This document shows positions 1-8,394 of a stretch of 64,000 nt of DNA, in pieces (position 1 is the first letter of the stretch; each line of letters starts with the position of its first letter). The DNA is taken from the NCBI RefSeq assembly GCF_027922005.1, contig NZ_BSEV01000003.1:372001-436000 (forward strand), written 5' to 3'. This DNA comes from Streptosporangium carneum. GTDB lineage: Bacteria; Actinomycetota; Actinomycetes; Streptosporangiales; Streptosporangiaceae. Below the pieces are notes generated by a model. The model did no database searches and was not told the DNA's origin. It worked only from the letters and a program-made list of their open reading frames with translations. Made by a program: the position numbers and the translations under genes.

Positions 1-20
1 GGCGCGTCGATCCCCGACCA

Positions 21-59
21 CCGCGGGAGGCCCCGCCTTCGGGCGCGGGCCTCCCGCGG
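21..59. terminator. Strong hairpin, probable terminator of a gene left of the window
   Basis: Perfect 13-bp arms (21-33 and 47-59) enclose an inner GCC-TTCG-GGC hairpin. There is no T tract, which is common for actinobacterial terminators. It ends just before the ribosome binding site of the next gene. Confidence 0.7.
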
Positions 60-82
60 TGCGTCCGCGGAGAGGAGAGAGA

Positions 83-973
83 GTGGTTTCCGAAGACGGT
101 CCCGTCGTCTCCAGCGCACTGCTTCGCAGCAGGCTCCTCCAGCTTCGCCAGGAACGGCGTCTGACACAGGAGCAGGTCGCCCGGGCTCTTGAATGGTCGC
201 TGTCGAAGGTCATCCGCATCGAACACGGAAAGAACAACGTCAGCAGGGCCGATCTCCAGGCGCTTCTCGTCCTTTACGGGATCGAGGACGAAAGGGAGCG
301 CGAGGTCCTTCTCCAGCTGGCCCGGTCCGCCAGGACGCCGAGTTGGTGGAGTGAGTTCAGGACGTCGATCTCGGACGCCTATCTCTCCTATGTCGGTTAC
401 GAGCAGGCTGCGGCAGCCATCCTGCAGTTCCAGCCCCACAGCCTGCCGAGCCTGCTGCAGACGGAGGACTACGCGAGGGCGGTCGTGGCGGACTCCATGG
501 AGAGGACGGGCGCCGACGCCGTGGTCAGGCTGCGAATGCGCCGCCAGCGGATGCTGCGCGAACGCCGGGAACCGCCGGTTCGGGAATTCGTTCTGGACGA
601 GGCCGTGATCCACCGCCGCGTCGGCGCCGGCAGATCACCGGAGATCATGCCCAGGCAACTGGTCCACGTCAGCGAGATGATCGAGCGCGAAGAGGTCAGG
701 GTCCACGTGGTTCCGTTCGAGGCGGGCGCGCATCCGGGGATGGGAAAAAGCGATTTCACCCTGCTGGAGTTCGCCGGCGGACTGGACGATGTGATCTACA
801 CCGACAACAACGAAACCACCGCGGCCGTCCCGGGGACCGACCACCGCGTGGTCGAATACAGAGAGCTCTTCGAGCTGCTGAAGGAATGTTCCCTCTCCCG
901 TGAGGAGTCATACCAGCTCATCGCGCGCACCGCCCTGGAGATGAGTGACCGCCCGAGGAGCCGCAGCGGGTAA
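83..973 (+). CDS. XRE-family regulator with DUF5753 domain
   Basis: Cytoplasmic DNA-binding protein of 296 residues. The N-terminal part (about residues 12-65) is a Cro/C1 helix-turn-helix (motif RRLTQEQVARALEWSLSKV). The rest is the DUF5753 ligand/partner domain with the family hallmarks LPSLLQTEDYARA and VHVVPFEAGAHPGM. I chose GTG 83 because AGGAGAGA lies at 73-80; the in-frame GTG at 59 falls inside the upstream hairpin and has no ribosome binding site. Members of this family usually pair with a DUF397 protein and act in development or antibiotic control (family knowledge), but no DUF397 gene follows here, so the partner may be encoded elsewhere. The target genes are unknown. Confidence 0.9.
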   Translation: MVSEDGPVVSSALLRSRLLQLRQERRLTQEQVARALEWSLSKVIRIEHGKNNVSRADLQALLVLYGIEDEREREVLLQLARSARTPSWWSEFRTSISDAYLSYVGYEQAAAAILQFQPHSLPSLLQTEDYARAVVADSMERTGADAVVRLRMRRQRMLRERREPPVREFVLDEAVIHRRVGAGRSPEIMPRQLVHVSEMIEREEVRVHVVPFEAGAHPGMGKSDFTLLEFAGGLDDVIYTDNNETTAAVPGTDHRVVEYRELFELLKECSLSREESYQLIARTALEMSDRPRSRSG

Positions 974-1306
974 GCCGGTCGCGCGCCTGGCTCCCTTTCG
1001 CCACCGGTCGCCGCCTGCGGCGCGGACCTCGTCCGGACGCTCGTCAGGACGTCTCCCCGGCGACGATCCTGGCGGCGAGGACGTGCTTGCAGGGGTCGCG
1101 CGAGCCCCGGTGGTCGACAACCCCAGGCGGCCGTCGGAGAGCGTGGAGGGCCCGGCGTAGGAATACGCCTGCGACGTGCTCGTCATGCGGCGGACACTGG
1201 AGATCGCCACCGGCAAAGCCAGGAAGAGGGAACGAGCACGGGCACGGGAGATCGTTTTGGATCGTTCCCCTTACCCTGGGCGGGCCGCGCGCCCTATCGT
1301 CCGAGG
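974..1306. other. Intergenic region with a possible decayed coding remnant
   Basis: No intact gene with convincing codon use. On the minus strand a frame ending at 1044 has the C-terminus PCKHVLAARIVAGE, which resembles the CxH end of a SWIM zinc finger, but the frame upstream shows no recognisable domain. The right end holds the promoter of the gene at 1307 (-10-like TATCGT at 1295-1300). Confidence 0.35.
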
Positions 1307-1825
1307 GTGCGTACTCTCCGTCGTCCACGTTCCCGCCGCCGCGACCGGCAACCGAGGAGGCGCAGCCCGCTGAGGGCTCTGGTGCTGTCCGCCGTGACGG
1401 CATTCGCCCTGGTCACCGCAGTCGGCGTCATCGGCGACAGGATCAGCAGGGCGCACGACGCCGTCAAGGCGAGCACCCCGGCCCCTGTCACGGCCTCTCC
1501 CGACGCCTCGGCCCCCAGCACCCTCTCGCTCGCGGAGCCGCGCTCCCCCGTCCTCTCCCCGACCCCTTCCCTGAGCCCCTCCTCCGGTCCCGGCGAGATC
1601 CGCGCGCTCCTGTCCGCCCTGCGGCGGATCGATCCGGCGCTGGACGACCGGAGGGCGATCGGCCTGGCGCTGGAGTCGTGCCGGGATCTGGCGAGCGGGA
1701 CGGGCCGCCCGCAGGTGGCGGAACGCACCCGCCTTCGCTTCGACCGCTTCGGCGGCGCAGCCGGGATCGGCGTCTGGCAGGCGGACCTGATCCTGACGGC
1801 GATCGAGAGGTTCTGCCCGTCCTGA
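1307..1825 (+). CDS. Small membrane-anchored or secreted protein, DUF732-like
   Basis: 172 residues. A very Arg-rich N-terminus (about 1-24) precedes one hydrophobic segment (about 24-45, signal anchor or signal peptide). A Ser/Pro/Thr-rich linker (about 55-95) and a C-terminal helical domain of about 75 residues follow. Two Cys (CRDL and ERFCPS) could form a disulfide. The alpha-helical domain with a terminal FCP resembles the DUF732 domain of actinobacterial envelope proteins; this is a resemblance, not a proven assignment. The GTG start sits 6 nt after a TATCGT -10-like box with no ribosome binding site, so the mRNA is probably leaderless. Function unknown. Confidence 0.65.
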   Translation: MRTLRRPRSRRRDRQPRRRSPLRALVLSAVTAFALVTAVGVIGDRISRAHDAVKASTPAPVTASPDASAPSTLSLAEPRSPVLSPTPSLSPSSGPGEIRALLSALRRIDPALDDRRAIGLALESCRDLASGTGRPQVAERTRLRFDRFGGAAGIGVWQADLILTAIERFCPS

Positions 1826-1996
1826 CGCCCCGATCCCGCCGGACGCCCGATGCGCCGTCGACTCTCCCCCGCGTGCGGGAAGGCGCCGATCCGGCCGGCT
1901 GCGAAGTGGGTGCCGCCGGGGGCGTCTCCCCCGTCCGGCGCCCAGACCGTCACGGAGAACCGGTGGAACCCGGCCGAGCCACTAGCCTGATCGGCT

Positions 1997-3415
1997 GTGG
2001 AGATCGCAGCCCGCCCGGCCCCGACCGGCGTCCTCACCCGCATCGGCCCCGCGGGCGTCGTGGGCGTGATCACGGCGCTGGCGGCGACGCTGTACTCGGT
2101 CGTGAGCCTGACGCGCCTTCACGCGTTCCGCCTCGGCACCTACGACCTCGTCATCTTCGACCAGGCCGTCCGTTCCTACTCCCGCCTCCAGCTCCCGGTC
2201 TCGATCGCCAAGGGCGTGCACAACGACCTGGGCTGGACCTTCGCGGTCCTGGGTGACCACTGGTCGCCGATCCTGGCCCTCCTCGCGCCGTTCTACTGGC
2301 TGCACGACGGCCCCGAGACCCTGCTCGTCCTCCAGGGCGTGCTGCTGGCCTCGGCGACGCCCCCTCTGTGGCTCCTGGCCAGGCGACGCCTGGGCGTGAA
2401 GCGCGCGCATCTCGTCGCGGTCGCCTACGCCCTGTCGTGGCCGGTCGCCGAGGCCGCCGCCTTCGACTTCCACGAGGCGGCCTTCGCCCCGGCGCTCACG
2501 GCGTGGATGATCGAACGTCATGACGCGGGCCGGCCGGGGCAGGCGGTGGCGGCGGGCGCGCTGCTGCTGTGCGTCAAGGAGGACGCGGGCCTGCTCCTCG
2601 CGGGATACGGCCTGTTCCTGCTGGCGACCCGGCGGTGGCGGGCGGGCGCCGCCCTGGTGGTGGGCGGCCTCGCGGCGGTGATGCTCACGACCAGGGTGCT
2701 CATCCCCGCCTTCGGCGGGCGTGCCGACTACTACTGGGCCTACGGCGCGCTCGGCCCCGACCTGTCCTCGGCGGCGGCGCGGGCGCTGACCCACCCGCTG
2801 GAGGCTGTGGCGCTGCTGGGCGCCCCGCCGCAGAAGCTGCTCACGGTGCTCATGCTCGGCGTGATGGTCCTGTTCCTGTGCCTGCTCTCACCGATGACGC
2901 TGATCGTGGTCCCGCCGCTGGCCGCCCGCATGCTGGCGAGTTCCTTCCCCAACTGGTGGGGCACCGACTACCACTACAACGCCTTCCTCGTCGCGGTCCT
3001 CTTCTGCGCCGCGGTCGACGGGATGAGCCGCGCGCGGCTCGCGCGTCTGAGGACTCCGCTGGCCTTCGCCCTCGCGGCGACCGCCGTCGCGCTGCTGCCC
3101 TTCTTCGCCTACGGCAGGCTCTCCGCCCCCGACCGGCGCGCCCTGGCCGCGGCCGAGGCCGCGGCGGCCGTGCCGGACGGCGTGCTGGTCGAGGCCGCCA
3201 ACTACGTGGGACCGGCGCTCACCTCCCGGACCCGGGTGCTGCTGTGGGATCGTCTGCCCCGCTGGGCGCCGTGGGTGGTCGCGGAGACGGGCAGGAAGAC
3301 GTTCCCCTTCACGGCCCTCGAGGAGCAGCTCGCCCGGGTCGAGACGCTCAGGCGCAACGGTTACGAGGTCGTCTTCGAGCGCGAGGGCTATCTCGTGCTG
3401 CGACGCGGCGGATGA
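1997..3415 (+). CDS. DUF2079 family multi-pass membrane protein
   Basis: 472 residues with about ten hydrophobic segments. Early conserved motifs of the DUF2079 family are visible: TYDLVIFDQAVRSYS near residue 48, GDHWSPILALLAPFYW near 88, and FDFHEAAFAP near 158. DUF2079 proteins are distant relatives of GT-C glycosyltransferases with an acidic loop between the first membrane helices (family knowledge); substrate unknown. The GTG start lies 8 nt behind a TAGCCT -10-like element (1983-1988) and has no ribosome binding site, so translation is probably leaderless. It stands alone, convergent with the ABC exporter to its right. Confidence 0.85.
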   Translation: MEIAARPAPTGVLTRIGPAGVVGVITALAATLYSVVSLTRLHAFRLGTYDLVIFDQAVRSYSRLQLPVSIAKGVHNDLGWTFAVLGDHWSPILALLAPFYWLHDGPETLLVLQGVLLASATPPLWLLARRRLGVKRAHLVAVAYALSWPVAEAAAFDFHEAAFAPALTAWMIERHDAGRPGQAVAAGALLLCVKEDAGLLLAGYGLFLLATRRWRAGAALVVGGLAAVMLTTRVLIPAFGGRADYYWAYGALGPDLSSAAARALTHPLEAVALLGAPPQKLLTVLMLGVMVLFLCLLSPMTLIVVPPLAARMLASSFPNWWGTDYHYNAFLVAVLFCAAVDGMSRARLARLRTPLAFALAATAVALLPFFAYGRLSAPDRRALAAAEAAAAVPDGVLVEAANYVGPALTSRTRVLLWDRLPRWAPWVVAETGRKTFPFTALEEQLARVETLRRNGYEVVFEREGYLVLRRGG

Positions 3416-3450
3416 GGGACGCGGGAGCCGGAGGGCGACGGCACGGGAGA

Positions 3451-3487
3451 CGCGGCCCCGTCCCCGTTCCCCGGGGGCGGGGCCGCG
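3451..3487. terminator. Bidirectional hairpin between convergent genes
   Basis: Arms CGCGGCCCCG (3451-3460) and CGGGGCCGCG (3478-3487) with further G/C pairing inside. It lies between the DUF2079 gene end and the minus-strand permease end, so it can serve both. Confidence 0.65.
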
Positions 3488-3503
3488 CGCCGAGGGGCGC
3501 CGG

Positions 3504-4265
3504 TCAGACGCCGCGCCGCATCGCGCGGATGCCGAGCGCCAGGCCCGCCGCGGCGACCGCGCAGGCGCAGAGCACGCCGTACAGCACGGGCGGCTCCGCG
3601 AACCGGCCCGCGAACAGCGCCCGTTCGGCCTCGACCACGTAGAAGACGGGGTTCAGCGCCGCCGCGGTCCGCAGCCAGGACGGACCGGTGTCCAGCGGCA
3701 GCAGCAGGCCGGACAGCAGCATCAGCGGGAACATCACCAGCTGGGTGACCACGTAGAACATGGTGCCTCCCGGCCGGGAGGCGATGGCGAGGACGAAGGA
3801 GAAGCCGCCCAGGCCGACGCCGAGGACGGTCAGCAGCGCCAGCCCGGCCAGCACCCCCTGCGGGCTCGGCCGGAACCCCAGCGGGATCGCGAGGCCGATG
3901 ATCAGCACGGCCTGGGCCAGCAGGATCACGAACTCCTTCGCCGTCCGGCCGACCAGCATCGCCGTACGGCTCAGCGGGGTGACGAGCATCCGCTCCAGCG
4001 AGCCCCCGAGGAGCTCGATCAGAAGCGAGTATCCGGCCGCCATCGGCCCGTAGAGGCACATCATGATCAGGATTCCGGGCACGAACCACTGCCACGGCGA
4101 GCCCCCGTCTCCGAGGACCCCCGTCCCCGAAAGCGTCGGGCCGAACAGGAACAGGAAGATGAGCGGCTGCACCATGGTGAACAGCAGGCCGACGGGCTCG
4201 CGCGGCACGGGGGCGAACTCGCGGGAGAACACCGTCACGGTGTCGCGGACCAGTGTGGGACTCAC
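3504..4265 (-). CDS. ABC-2 type exporter permease, DrrB-like
   Basis: 253 residues, six hydrophobic segments, with the ABC-2 family motif region LLGGSLERMLVTPLSRTAML (about 83-103) followed by VILLAQAVLIIGLAIPLG. The organisation is that of DrrB-type permeases that pair with DrrA-type ATPases to export hydrophobic drugs or lipids (family knowledge). GTG 4265 has AAAGG nine bases upstream. It lies downstream of its likely ATPase (4438-5469), from which it is separated by 172 bp of 18-bp tandem repeats rather than the usual overlap. The exported substrate cannot be read from the sequence. Confidence 0.88.
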   Translation of the reverse strand: MSPTLVRDTVTVFSREFAPVPREPVGLLFTMVQPLIFLFLFGPTLSGTGVLGDGGSPWQWFVPGILIMMCLYGPMAAGYSLLIELLGGSLERMLVTPLSRTAMLVGRTAKEFVILLAQAVLIIGLAIPLGFRPSPQGVLAGLALLTVLGVGLGGFSFVLAIASRPGGTMFYVVTQLVMFPLMLLSGLLLPLDTGPSWLRTAAALNPVFYVVEAERALFAGRFAEPPVLYGVLCACAVAAAGLALGIRAMRRGV

Positions 4266-4334
4266 GTGTCATGCCTTTCTCTGCTCCCCGCCGGAAGGCT
4301 CCGCGGGACACGTCGGGAAACTCCTGGCCGGTCG

Positions 4335-4417
4335 GCGACCGCCGGGAGAAGGGCGACCGCCGGGAGGACGGCGGGCACCGGGAGGACGGCGGGCACCGGG
4401 AGGAGAGCGGGCGCCGG
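4335..4417. repeat. 18-bp tandem repeat between ATPase and permease genes
   Basis: About 4.6 copies of an 18-bp unit of the form GCGRSCRCCGGGAGGACG starting at 4335, 4353, 4371, 4389 and 4407, with few differences. It fills most of the gap between the two exporter genes. Confidence 0.85.
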
Positions 4418-4437
4418 CCTCACGGGGGGCGCGAGGA

Positions 4438-5469
4438 TCACGCGGCGGCGTCCCGGGAAGCGCCCTGCTCCCCGCCCTGCTCCCCGCCCTGCTCCCCGCC
4501 CTGTGCGTCGCCCTGTGCGTCGCTCTCACGCAGGCTGCGGCCGGTGAGCGCGAGGAACACGTCGTCCAGCGTCGGCCTGGAGGTCTCCGCGGTGAGGACC
4601 TTCACCCCTGCCTCGTCCAGCGACCGCAGGTACTCCGGCAGCACCGCGCCCGCGTGGGAAACCCGCAGCAGCACGGTCGTGCCGTCGGCGGTGACCTCGC
4701 CTGACCCGGCGACCCGCTCGGCGATCCCCGCCGCTCTCGCCGCGTCCGCCGCGTCGCGGGTGGTGATCGTGACGCGGTCGCCCGCCAGGTCGCTCTTCAG
4801 CCGCCCCGCCGCGCCGTCCGCGATGACCCGGCCGTGGTCGACGATCACGACCCGCGCGGCCATGTTGTCCGCCTCCTCCAGGTAGTGGGTGGTCAGGAAG
4901 ACGGTCGTGCCGTGCTCCTCGCGCAGCCGCAGGATGTGCTCCCAGATGTTGGCGCGACTCTGCGGATCGAGGCCGGTCGACGGTTCGTCCAGGAACAGCA
5001 GCCTGGGCCGGTGGACGAGCCCCAGGGCGATGTCGAGACGCCTGCGCTGGCCGCCCGACAGGGTGCCGGGTTTGCGCTCCGCCAGGGAGCCCAGGTCCAG
5101 CATGGCGAGGACCTCGTCGGCCCGCTCACGCGCCTGCGGGCGGGTGAGGCCGTAGCAGCGTCCCTGGGTCACCAGTTCGTCGCGGACGCGGAAGTTTTCC
5201 CCCGCTCCGCTCTTCTGCCCGACGTAGCCGATGCGGGCGCGCACCCCGGCCGGATCGGACACGACGTCGCGGCCCGCCACGACGGCGGTCCCCGAGGTCG
5301 GGGGGAGCAGCGAGGTGAACATGCGCAGGCAGGTCGACTTCCCCGCCCCGTTCGGGCCGAGGAAGGCCACGAGCTGGCCCTCCTCGACGTCGAGGTCGAG
5401 GCCGCGTACGGCGTCGACGTGCGCTCCCTTGATTTTGAAGCGCCGGGTCAGTCCTCGGGCATGGATCAT
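4438..5469 (-). CDS. ABC exporter ATP-binding protein, DrrA-like
   Basis: 343 residues. Walker A GPNGAGKS near residue 41, signature LSGGQRRR near 141, Walker B LLFLDEPSTGLD near 161, H-loop TTHYLEEAD near 197. A C-terminal regulatory domain typical of DrrA (about 225-315) follows. Start ATG 5469 is preceded by AAGGAGGGG; the open frame further upstream is non-coding in character. The protein ends in an odd low-complexity tail made of QGGE-type repeats, encoded by five 12-bp units at 4461-4520. The partner permease follows downstream. A drug-export or self-resistance role is likely from the family but not shown. Confidence 0.9.
   Translation of the reverse strand: MIHARGLTRRFKIKGAHVDAVRGLDLDVEEGQLVAFLGPNGAGKSTCLRMFTSLLPPTSGTAVVAGRDVVSDPAGVRARIGYVGQKSGAGENFRVRDELVTQGRCYGLTRPQARERADEVLAMLDLGSLAERKPGTLSGGQRRRLDIALGLVHRPRLLFLDEPSTGLDPQSRANIWEHILRLREEHGTTVFLTTHYLEEADNMAARVVIVDHGRVIADGAAGRLKSDLAGDRVTITTRDAADAARAAGIAERVAGSGEVTADGTTVLLRVSHAGAVLPEYLRSLDEAGVKVLTAETSRPTLDDVFLALTGRSLRESDAQGDAQGGEQGGEQGGEQGASRDAAA
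4461..4520. repeat. 12-bp tandem repeat in the 3' end of the ATPase gene
   Basis: Three copies of CGCCCTGCTCCC followed by two of CGCCCTGTGCGT, in frame, encoding the Gly/Glu/Gln/Asp-rich tail of the ATPase. The 12-bp period keeps the frame, so copy number could vary without disrupting the gene. Confidence 0.85.
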
Positions 5470-5673
5470 CGTCCCCTCCTTGGGGGCAGGCGTGGGTGGT
5501 GGGCGGGCGTCCGGCGAGCAGGATCGGCGACGCCCGGGCATGACGAAGAAACCCCAGATCGGGGGCTTTTTTCGGAGACGCCTCATCCTTGACCACGGAA
5601 ACCGACTTTGGCAAACGCGAATACGACGTTCGCGTTTGCCCTGACCTGGGAAAACGTGCTTCTTTCCGGGAAA

Positions 5674-5712
5674 GGGAAACGGCCCGGACCCTGCGGGTCC
5701 GAGCCGTTTCCC
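5674..5712. terminator. Long hairpin
   Basis: Arms GGGAAACGGC (5674-5683) and GCCGTTTCCC (5703-5712) with an inner GGACCC/GGGTCC stem. Probable terminator of the four-gene operon 8386-5792. Confidence 0.65.
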
Positions 5713-5735
5713 ATCGCTGACGTGGCCTTTTTCGA

Positions 5736-5760
5736 ACCGGTGAGAAAACACCGGTGTTTT
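5736..5760. terminator. Hairpin with T tract
   Basis: ACCGGTG (5736-5742), loop AGAAAA, CACCGGT (5749-5755), then GTTTTT on the plus strand. The T tract faces plus-strand transcription, although the neighbouring genes run on the minus strand, so it may shield the operon end from antisense transcription. Confidence 0.5.
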
Positions 5761-5791
5761 TCTGTGGAGGCGTCCCGCGCGGACGAGCGCC

Positions 5792-6532
5792 TCAGGAGAA
5801 GCGACGCCCCTCGTCGCGGCGGTAGGCCCAGACGGAGAGCGCGCCGAAGACCGCGACCCACACGACCAGCGCCACCAGGGAGACCGCGTTCGGGGAGAAG
5901 TCGGTGCTGGCCGCCCAGACCAGCTCGACCGCGCCCCTGGTCGGCAGGTAGGGGGCGATGACCTGGATGAACTCGGGGGCGTTCTCGGGAGGTCCGGTGA
6001 GCAGCCCGCCGCCGACGGCCATCGGGAAGAACACCACCTGGGCGACGACGATGGCGGCCTTCGACGGCAGCGCGTAGCCGATGAACAGGCCCATCAGGGT
6101 GAACGGGATCGAGCCCAGGAGCACGGCGGCCAGGCCGAGCAGCAGCTGCGCCGGGGTCACCGTCGCCTCCGTGAGGAAGGCGGCGATGAGCAGGACGGGG
6201 ACGACGGCGATCCCCATGATCGCCATGACGGTGAGGATCCGCCCGGTGAACCGGGGCAGCGGCCCGGCGGGCAGCGTGCGCAGGTAGGGGTCCCACGGCT
6301 GGGCCCGGTCCTCGGCGACCCCGATGCCGTAGGTGAACAGGCAGGCGGACATGACCGCGAAGACCAGCATCGCTCCGGTGGCGTACGTCGCCGCGACCGC
6401 GTCCTTCCCGGCGAAGGGCACCACGAAGAACAGCATCGAGAGCGCGGGGAAGACCGAGCTCCCGATCACCGACATGGGCACGCGGACGGTCTCGAGGAAC
6501 TGGTACCGGGCATGGGTGAGAACGAGGGACAT
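5792..6532 (-). CDS. ABC-2 type exporter permease
   Basis: 246 residues with six hydrophobic segments and the layout of ABC-2 permeases (long first segment, then cytoplasmic segment with YLRTLPAGPLPRFTGRIL at about 84-102). ATG 6532 follows AGGAG at six-base spacing; the GTG one codon earlier is too close to that site. It is the last gene of an operon running from 8386: membrane protein, regulator, ATPase (6565-7449), permease, with 32 bp or less between genes. Substrate unknown. Confidence 0.87.
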   Translation of the reverse strand: MSLVLTHARYQFLETVRVPMSVIGSSVFPALSMLFFVVPFAGKDAVAATYATGAMLVFAVMSACLFTYGIGVAEDRAQPWDPYLRTLPAGPLPRFTGRILTVMAIMGIAVVPVLLIAAFLTEATVTPAQLLLGLAAVLLGSIPFTLMGLFIGYALPSKAAIVVAQVVFFPMAVGGGLLTGPPENAPEFIQVIAPYLPTRGAVELVWAASTDFSPNAVSLVALVVWVAVFGALSVWAYRRDEGRRFS

Positions 6533-6564
6533 CACAAACTCCTGTCAGCCGACGGGCCCGCGGG

Positions 6565-7449
6565 TCAGGCGGTCTGGGGTTCGCGGGTGGTGATGGTGAG
6601 GAAGGCCTCTTCGAGGGAGGTCGGCCGGATCTCCAGGCCGGAGAAGGGGACGCCGGCCAGCACCAGCTCGCGGACCAGGGCGTCGGCGTCGGCGGTGAGC
6701 AGGTGCGTGCGGGAGCCCTCGTGCTCGACGCCCAGGACTCCTGGCAGGTCGGGCAGGCCGGGGCCGGTCAGGGTGACGCGGCGGACGCCGACCAGGCCGC
6801 GCACCGCGTCCATGGTGTCGTCGGTGAGCACCCGGCCTTCGCCGATCACCACGACCCGTTCGGCCAGCGCCTCGATCTCCTCCAGGTAGTGGCTGGTGAG
6901 GACCACGGTGCCGCCTCCGGCGTGGAAGTCCCTGATCGCGTCCCAGAGGGCGTGGCGGGCCTCGACGTCGAGGCCGGTGGTCGGCTCGTCGAGGAAGACG
7001 AGGCGGGGGTTTCCGACGAAGGCCAGCGCCACCGCCAGGCGGCGCTTCTGCCCGCCGGACAGGCCGCCGATCTGACGCCTGACGAGGTCGCCGAGGCCGA
7101 ACCGCTCCAGCAGCGCCTCCCGGCTCACCGCCTCGGGAAAGTGGGCCGCCACGAAGTCGACGCACTCGCCGACCCGCAGCGCGGGCGGCAGGCCGGTCTC
7201 CTGGGGGGTGACCCCGATGCCTCGGCGTCGCACCGGATCCTGGGGCGAGCCGCCGAGCAGCTCGACGGTTCCCGACGTCGGCCGCCGGAGCCCGGCGAAC
7301 AGGTTGACCAGTGTGGACTTGCCCGCGCCGTTCGGCCCGAGCAGCCCGACCAGCTCTCCGGCGCGGATGTCGAGGGAGACCCGGTCGAGTGCCGTGACGG
7401 CGCCGTACCTCCGGGTGGCCTCGACGGTGCGGGCCAGGATCTCTGCCAT
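6565..7449 (-). CDS. ABC exporter ATP-binding protein
   Basis: 294 residues. Walker A GPNGAGKST (about residue 38), Q-loop TPQETGLP, signature LSGGQKRRL (about 134), Walker B LVFLDEPTTGLD (about 155), H-loop TSHYLEE (about 192), then a DrrA/NatA-like C-terminal extension. AAGGA lies five bases before ATG 7449. It energises the permease encoded immediately downstream; the upstream winged-helix regulator (11 bp away) likely controls both. Confidence 0.92.
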   Translation of the reverse strand: MAEILARTVEATRRYGAVTALDRVSLDIRAGELVGLLGPNGAGKSTLVNLFAGLRRPTSGTVELLGGSPQDPVRRRGIGVTPQETGLPPALRVGECVDFVAAHFPEAVSREALLERFGLGDLVRRQIGGLSGGQKRRLAVALAFVGNPRLVFLDEPTTGLDVEARHALWDAIRDFHAGGGTVVLTSHYLEEIEALAERVVVIGEGRVLTDDTMDAVRGLVGVRRVTLTGPGLPDLPGVLGVEHEGSRTHLLTADADALVRELVLAGVPFSGLEIRPTSLEEAFLTITTREPQTA

Positions 7450-7460
7450 GGGGGTCCTTC

Positions 7461-7763
7461 CTATCCCAGGTCGAGCAGTTCGCGGATGGCGGCGGTGTAG
7501 TCCTCGAAGGCACGGCGTCCCTGACGGGTCAGGGCGACGTAGGTCGTGGGGGTGCGTCCCCTGTGGGTCTTGACGATCTCCACATATCCGGCCTCCTCAA
7601 GCTTTCCGAGGTGCACGGACAGGTTTCCCGCGGTCATCCCGAGCAGTTCCCGCAGCCCGGGGAAGGTGATCTGGTTCGTCTCGCCCAGGGTGTTGAGCGT
7701 GGCGATCACCTTCAGCCGGGCCTGCGCGTGGATGACCGGGTCGAGCTCGCGCGGCGCCGTCAT
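7461..7763 (-). CDS. Winged-helix transcriptional regulator (MarR/ArsR-like, HTH_27 type)
   Basis: 100 residues forming a single winged helix: helix-turn-helix ITFPGLRELLGMTAGNLSVH (about 33-52), then a wing with VKTHRGRTPTTYVALTRQGR. This short form is typical of regulators placed with ABC exporter genes. Its ATG (7763-7761) overlaps the TGA of the upstream membrane-protein gene as ATGA, so the two are translationally coupled. It probably binds the CAAAC/GTTTG palindromes at 8395-8441 in front of its own operon (inference). Confidence 0.9.
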   Translation of the reverse strand: MTAPRELDPVIHAQARLKVIATLNTLGETNQITFPGLRELLGMTAGNLSVHLGKLEEAGYVEIVKTHRGRTPTTYVALTRQGRRAFEDYTAAIRELLDLG

Positions 7764-8386
7764 GCCCCGCCCCGCCGGCGGATCCGCTGCACCACGCCGA
7801 CGACGATGAACGCGCCGCCCGCGCCCACGGACATGAGCAGGGCGTGGACGCCGGGACCCGCGATCGCGCCGACCACGTTGAGCACCGCGAGCCCCGCGCC
7901 GAGGAAGAACATCGTCCGCACCCGCCAGACCGCGCCGCCCGCGATGTAGAGGGCGGCCACGATCGTCATGGACATCACCGCCCAGAGCAGGCCGGTCTCC
8001 TCCACGGGCAGCAGGGGGCTGAGCCTGACGCCGAGTGCGAACATGCCGGCGAAGCCGAACAGCCAGGCGAAGCCGTACATCATGCCTCGTTCGGCCGCCT
8101 CGCCCCGCACCTGGCTGCTCATCGACCGCTGCGCGAAGGAGCTGACCGCCATGGCCAGGACCATCAGGGAGAACAGCACGGACAGGGCGACGCCCCTGGG
8201 GACGAGCCCGTAGGCGTAGTGCAGGAACAGCGCGCCGAACCCCACTCCCCAGGCGATCCCCCACGGCGTGTAGGTCAGCAGCGGGTCTCCGCCGAGCCGT
8301 CTGCTCGTCGCGCTCTGCTGCTCCTCGATGAGCCGGAGCATCTCCTCCGGGCTCAGGGGCCGGTCGTCGTCGTCAAGCCGGTTCAT
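7760..8386 (-). CDS. Membrane protein of unknown function, first gene of exporter operon
   Basis: 208 residues. A short acidic cytoplasmic N-terminus (MNRLDDDDRPLSPEEMLRLI) is followed by about six hydrophobic segments and a basic C-terminus. I do not recognise a named domain. AAGGA lies five bases before ATG 8386. As the first gene of the operon with a regulator, ATPase and permease it may assist or sense for the exporter, but this rests only on position. Confidence 0.75.
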   Translation of the reverse strand: MNRLDDDDRPLSPEEMLRLIEEQQSATSRRLGGDPLLTYTPWGIAWGVGFGALFLHYAYGLVPRGVALSVLFSLMVLAMAVSSFAQRSMSSQVRGEAAERGMMYGFAWLFGFAGMFALGVRLSPLLPVEETGLLWAVMSMTIVAALYIAGGAVWRVRTMFFLGAGLAVLNVVGAIAGPGVHALLMSVGAGGAFIVVGVVQRIRRRGGA

Positions 8387-8394
8387 CGCCGTCC

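Larger units (their letters stand above)
5470..5791. other. Intergenic region rich in hairpins between two exporter operons
   Basis: No gene. Besides the two hairpins listed separately, a perfect 12-bp inverted repeat occurs at 5610-5640 (arms GGCAAACGCGAA and TTCGCGTTTGCC, 7-nt loop), and a short CCCC/GGGG hairpin with six T lies near 5553-5576. It should contain both the terminator of the upstream minus-strand operon and the promoter of the ATPase gene starting at 5469. Confidence 0.6.

Noticed and set aside
4438..5751. 94-residue N-terminal extension of the DrrA-like ATPase
   Set aside because: The extension runs through hairpins; ATG 5469 has a near-ideal ribosome binding site and aligns with the start of the ATPase domain.
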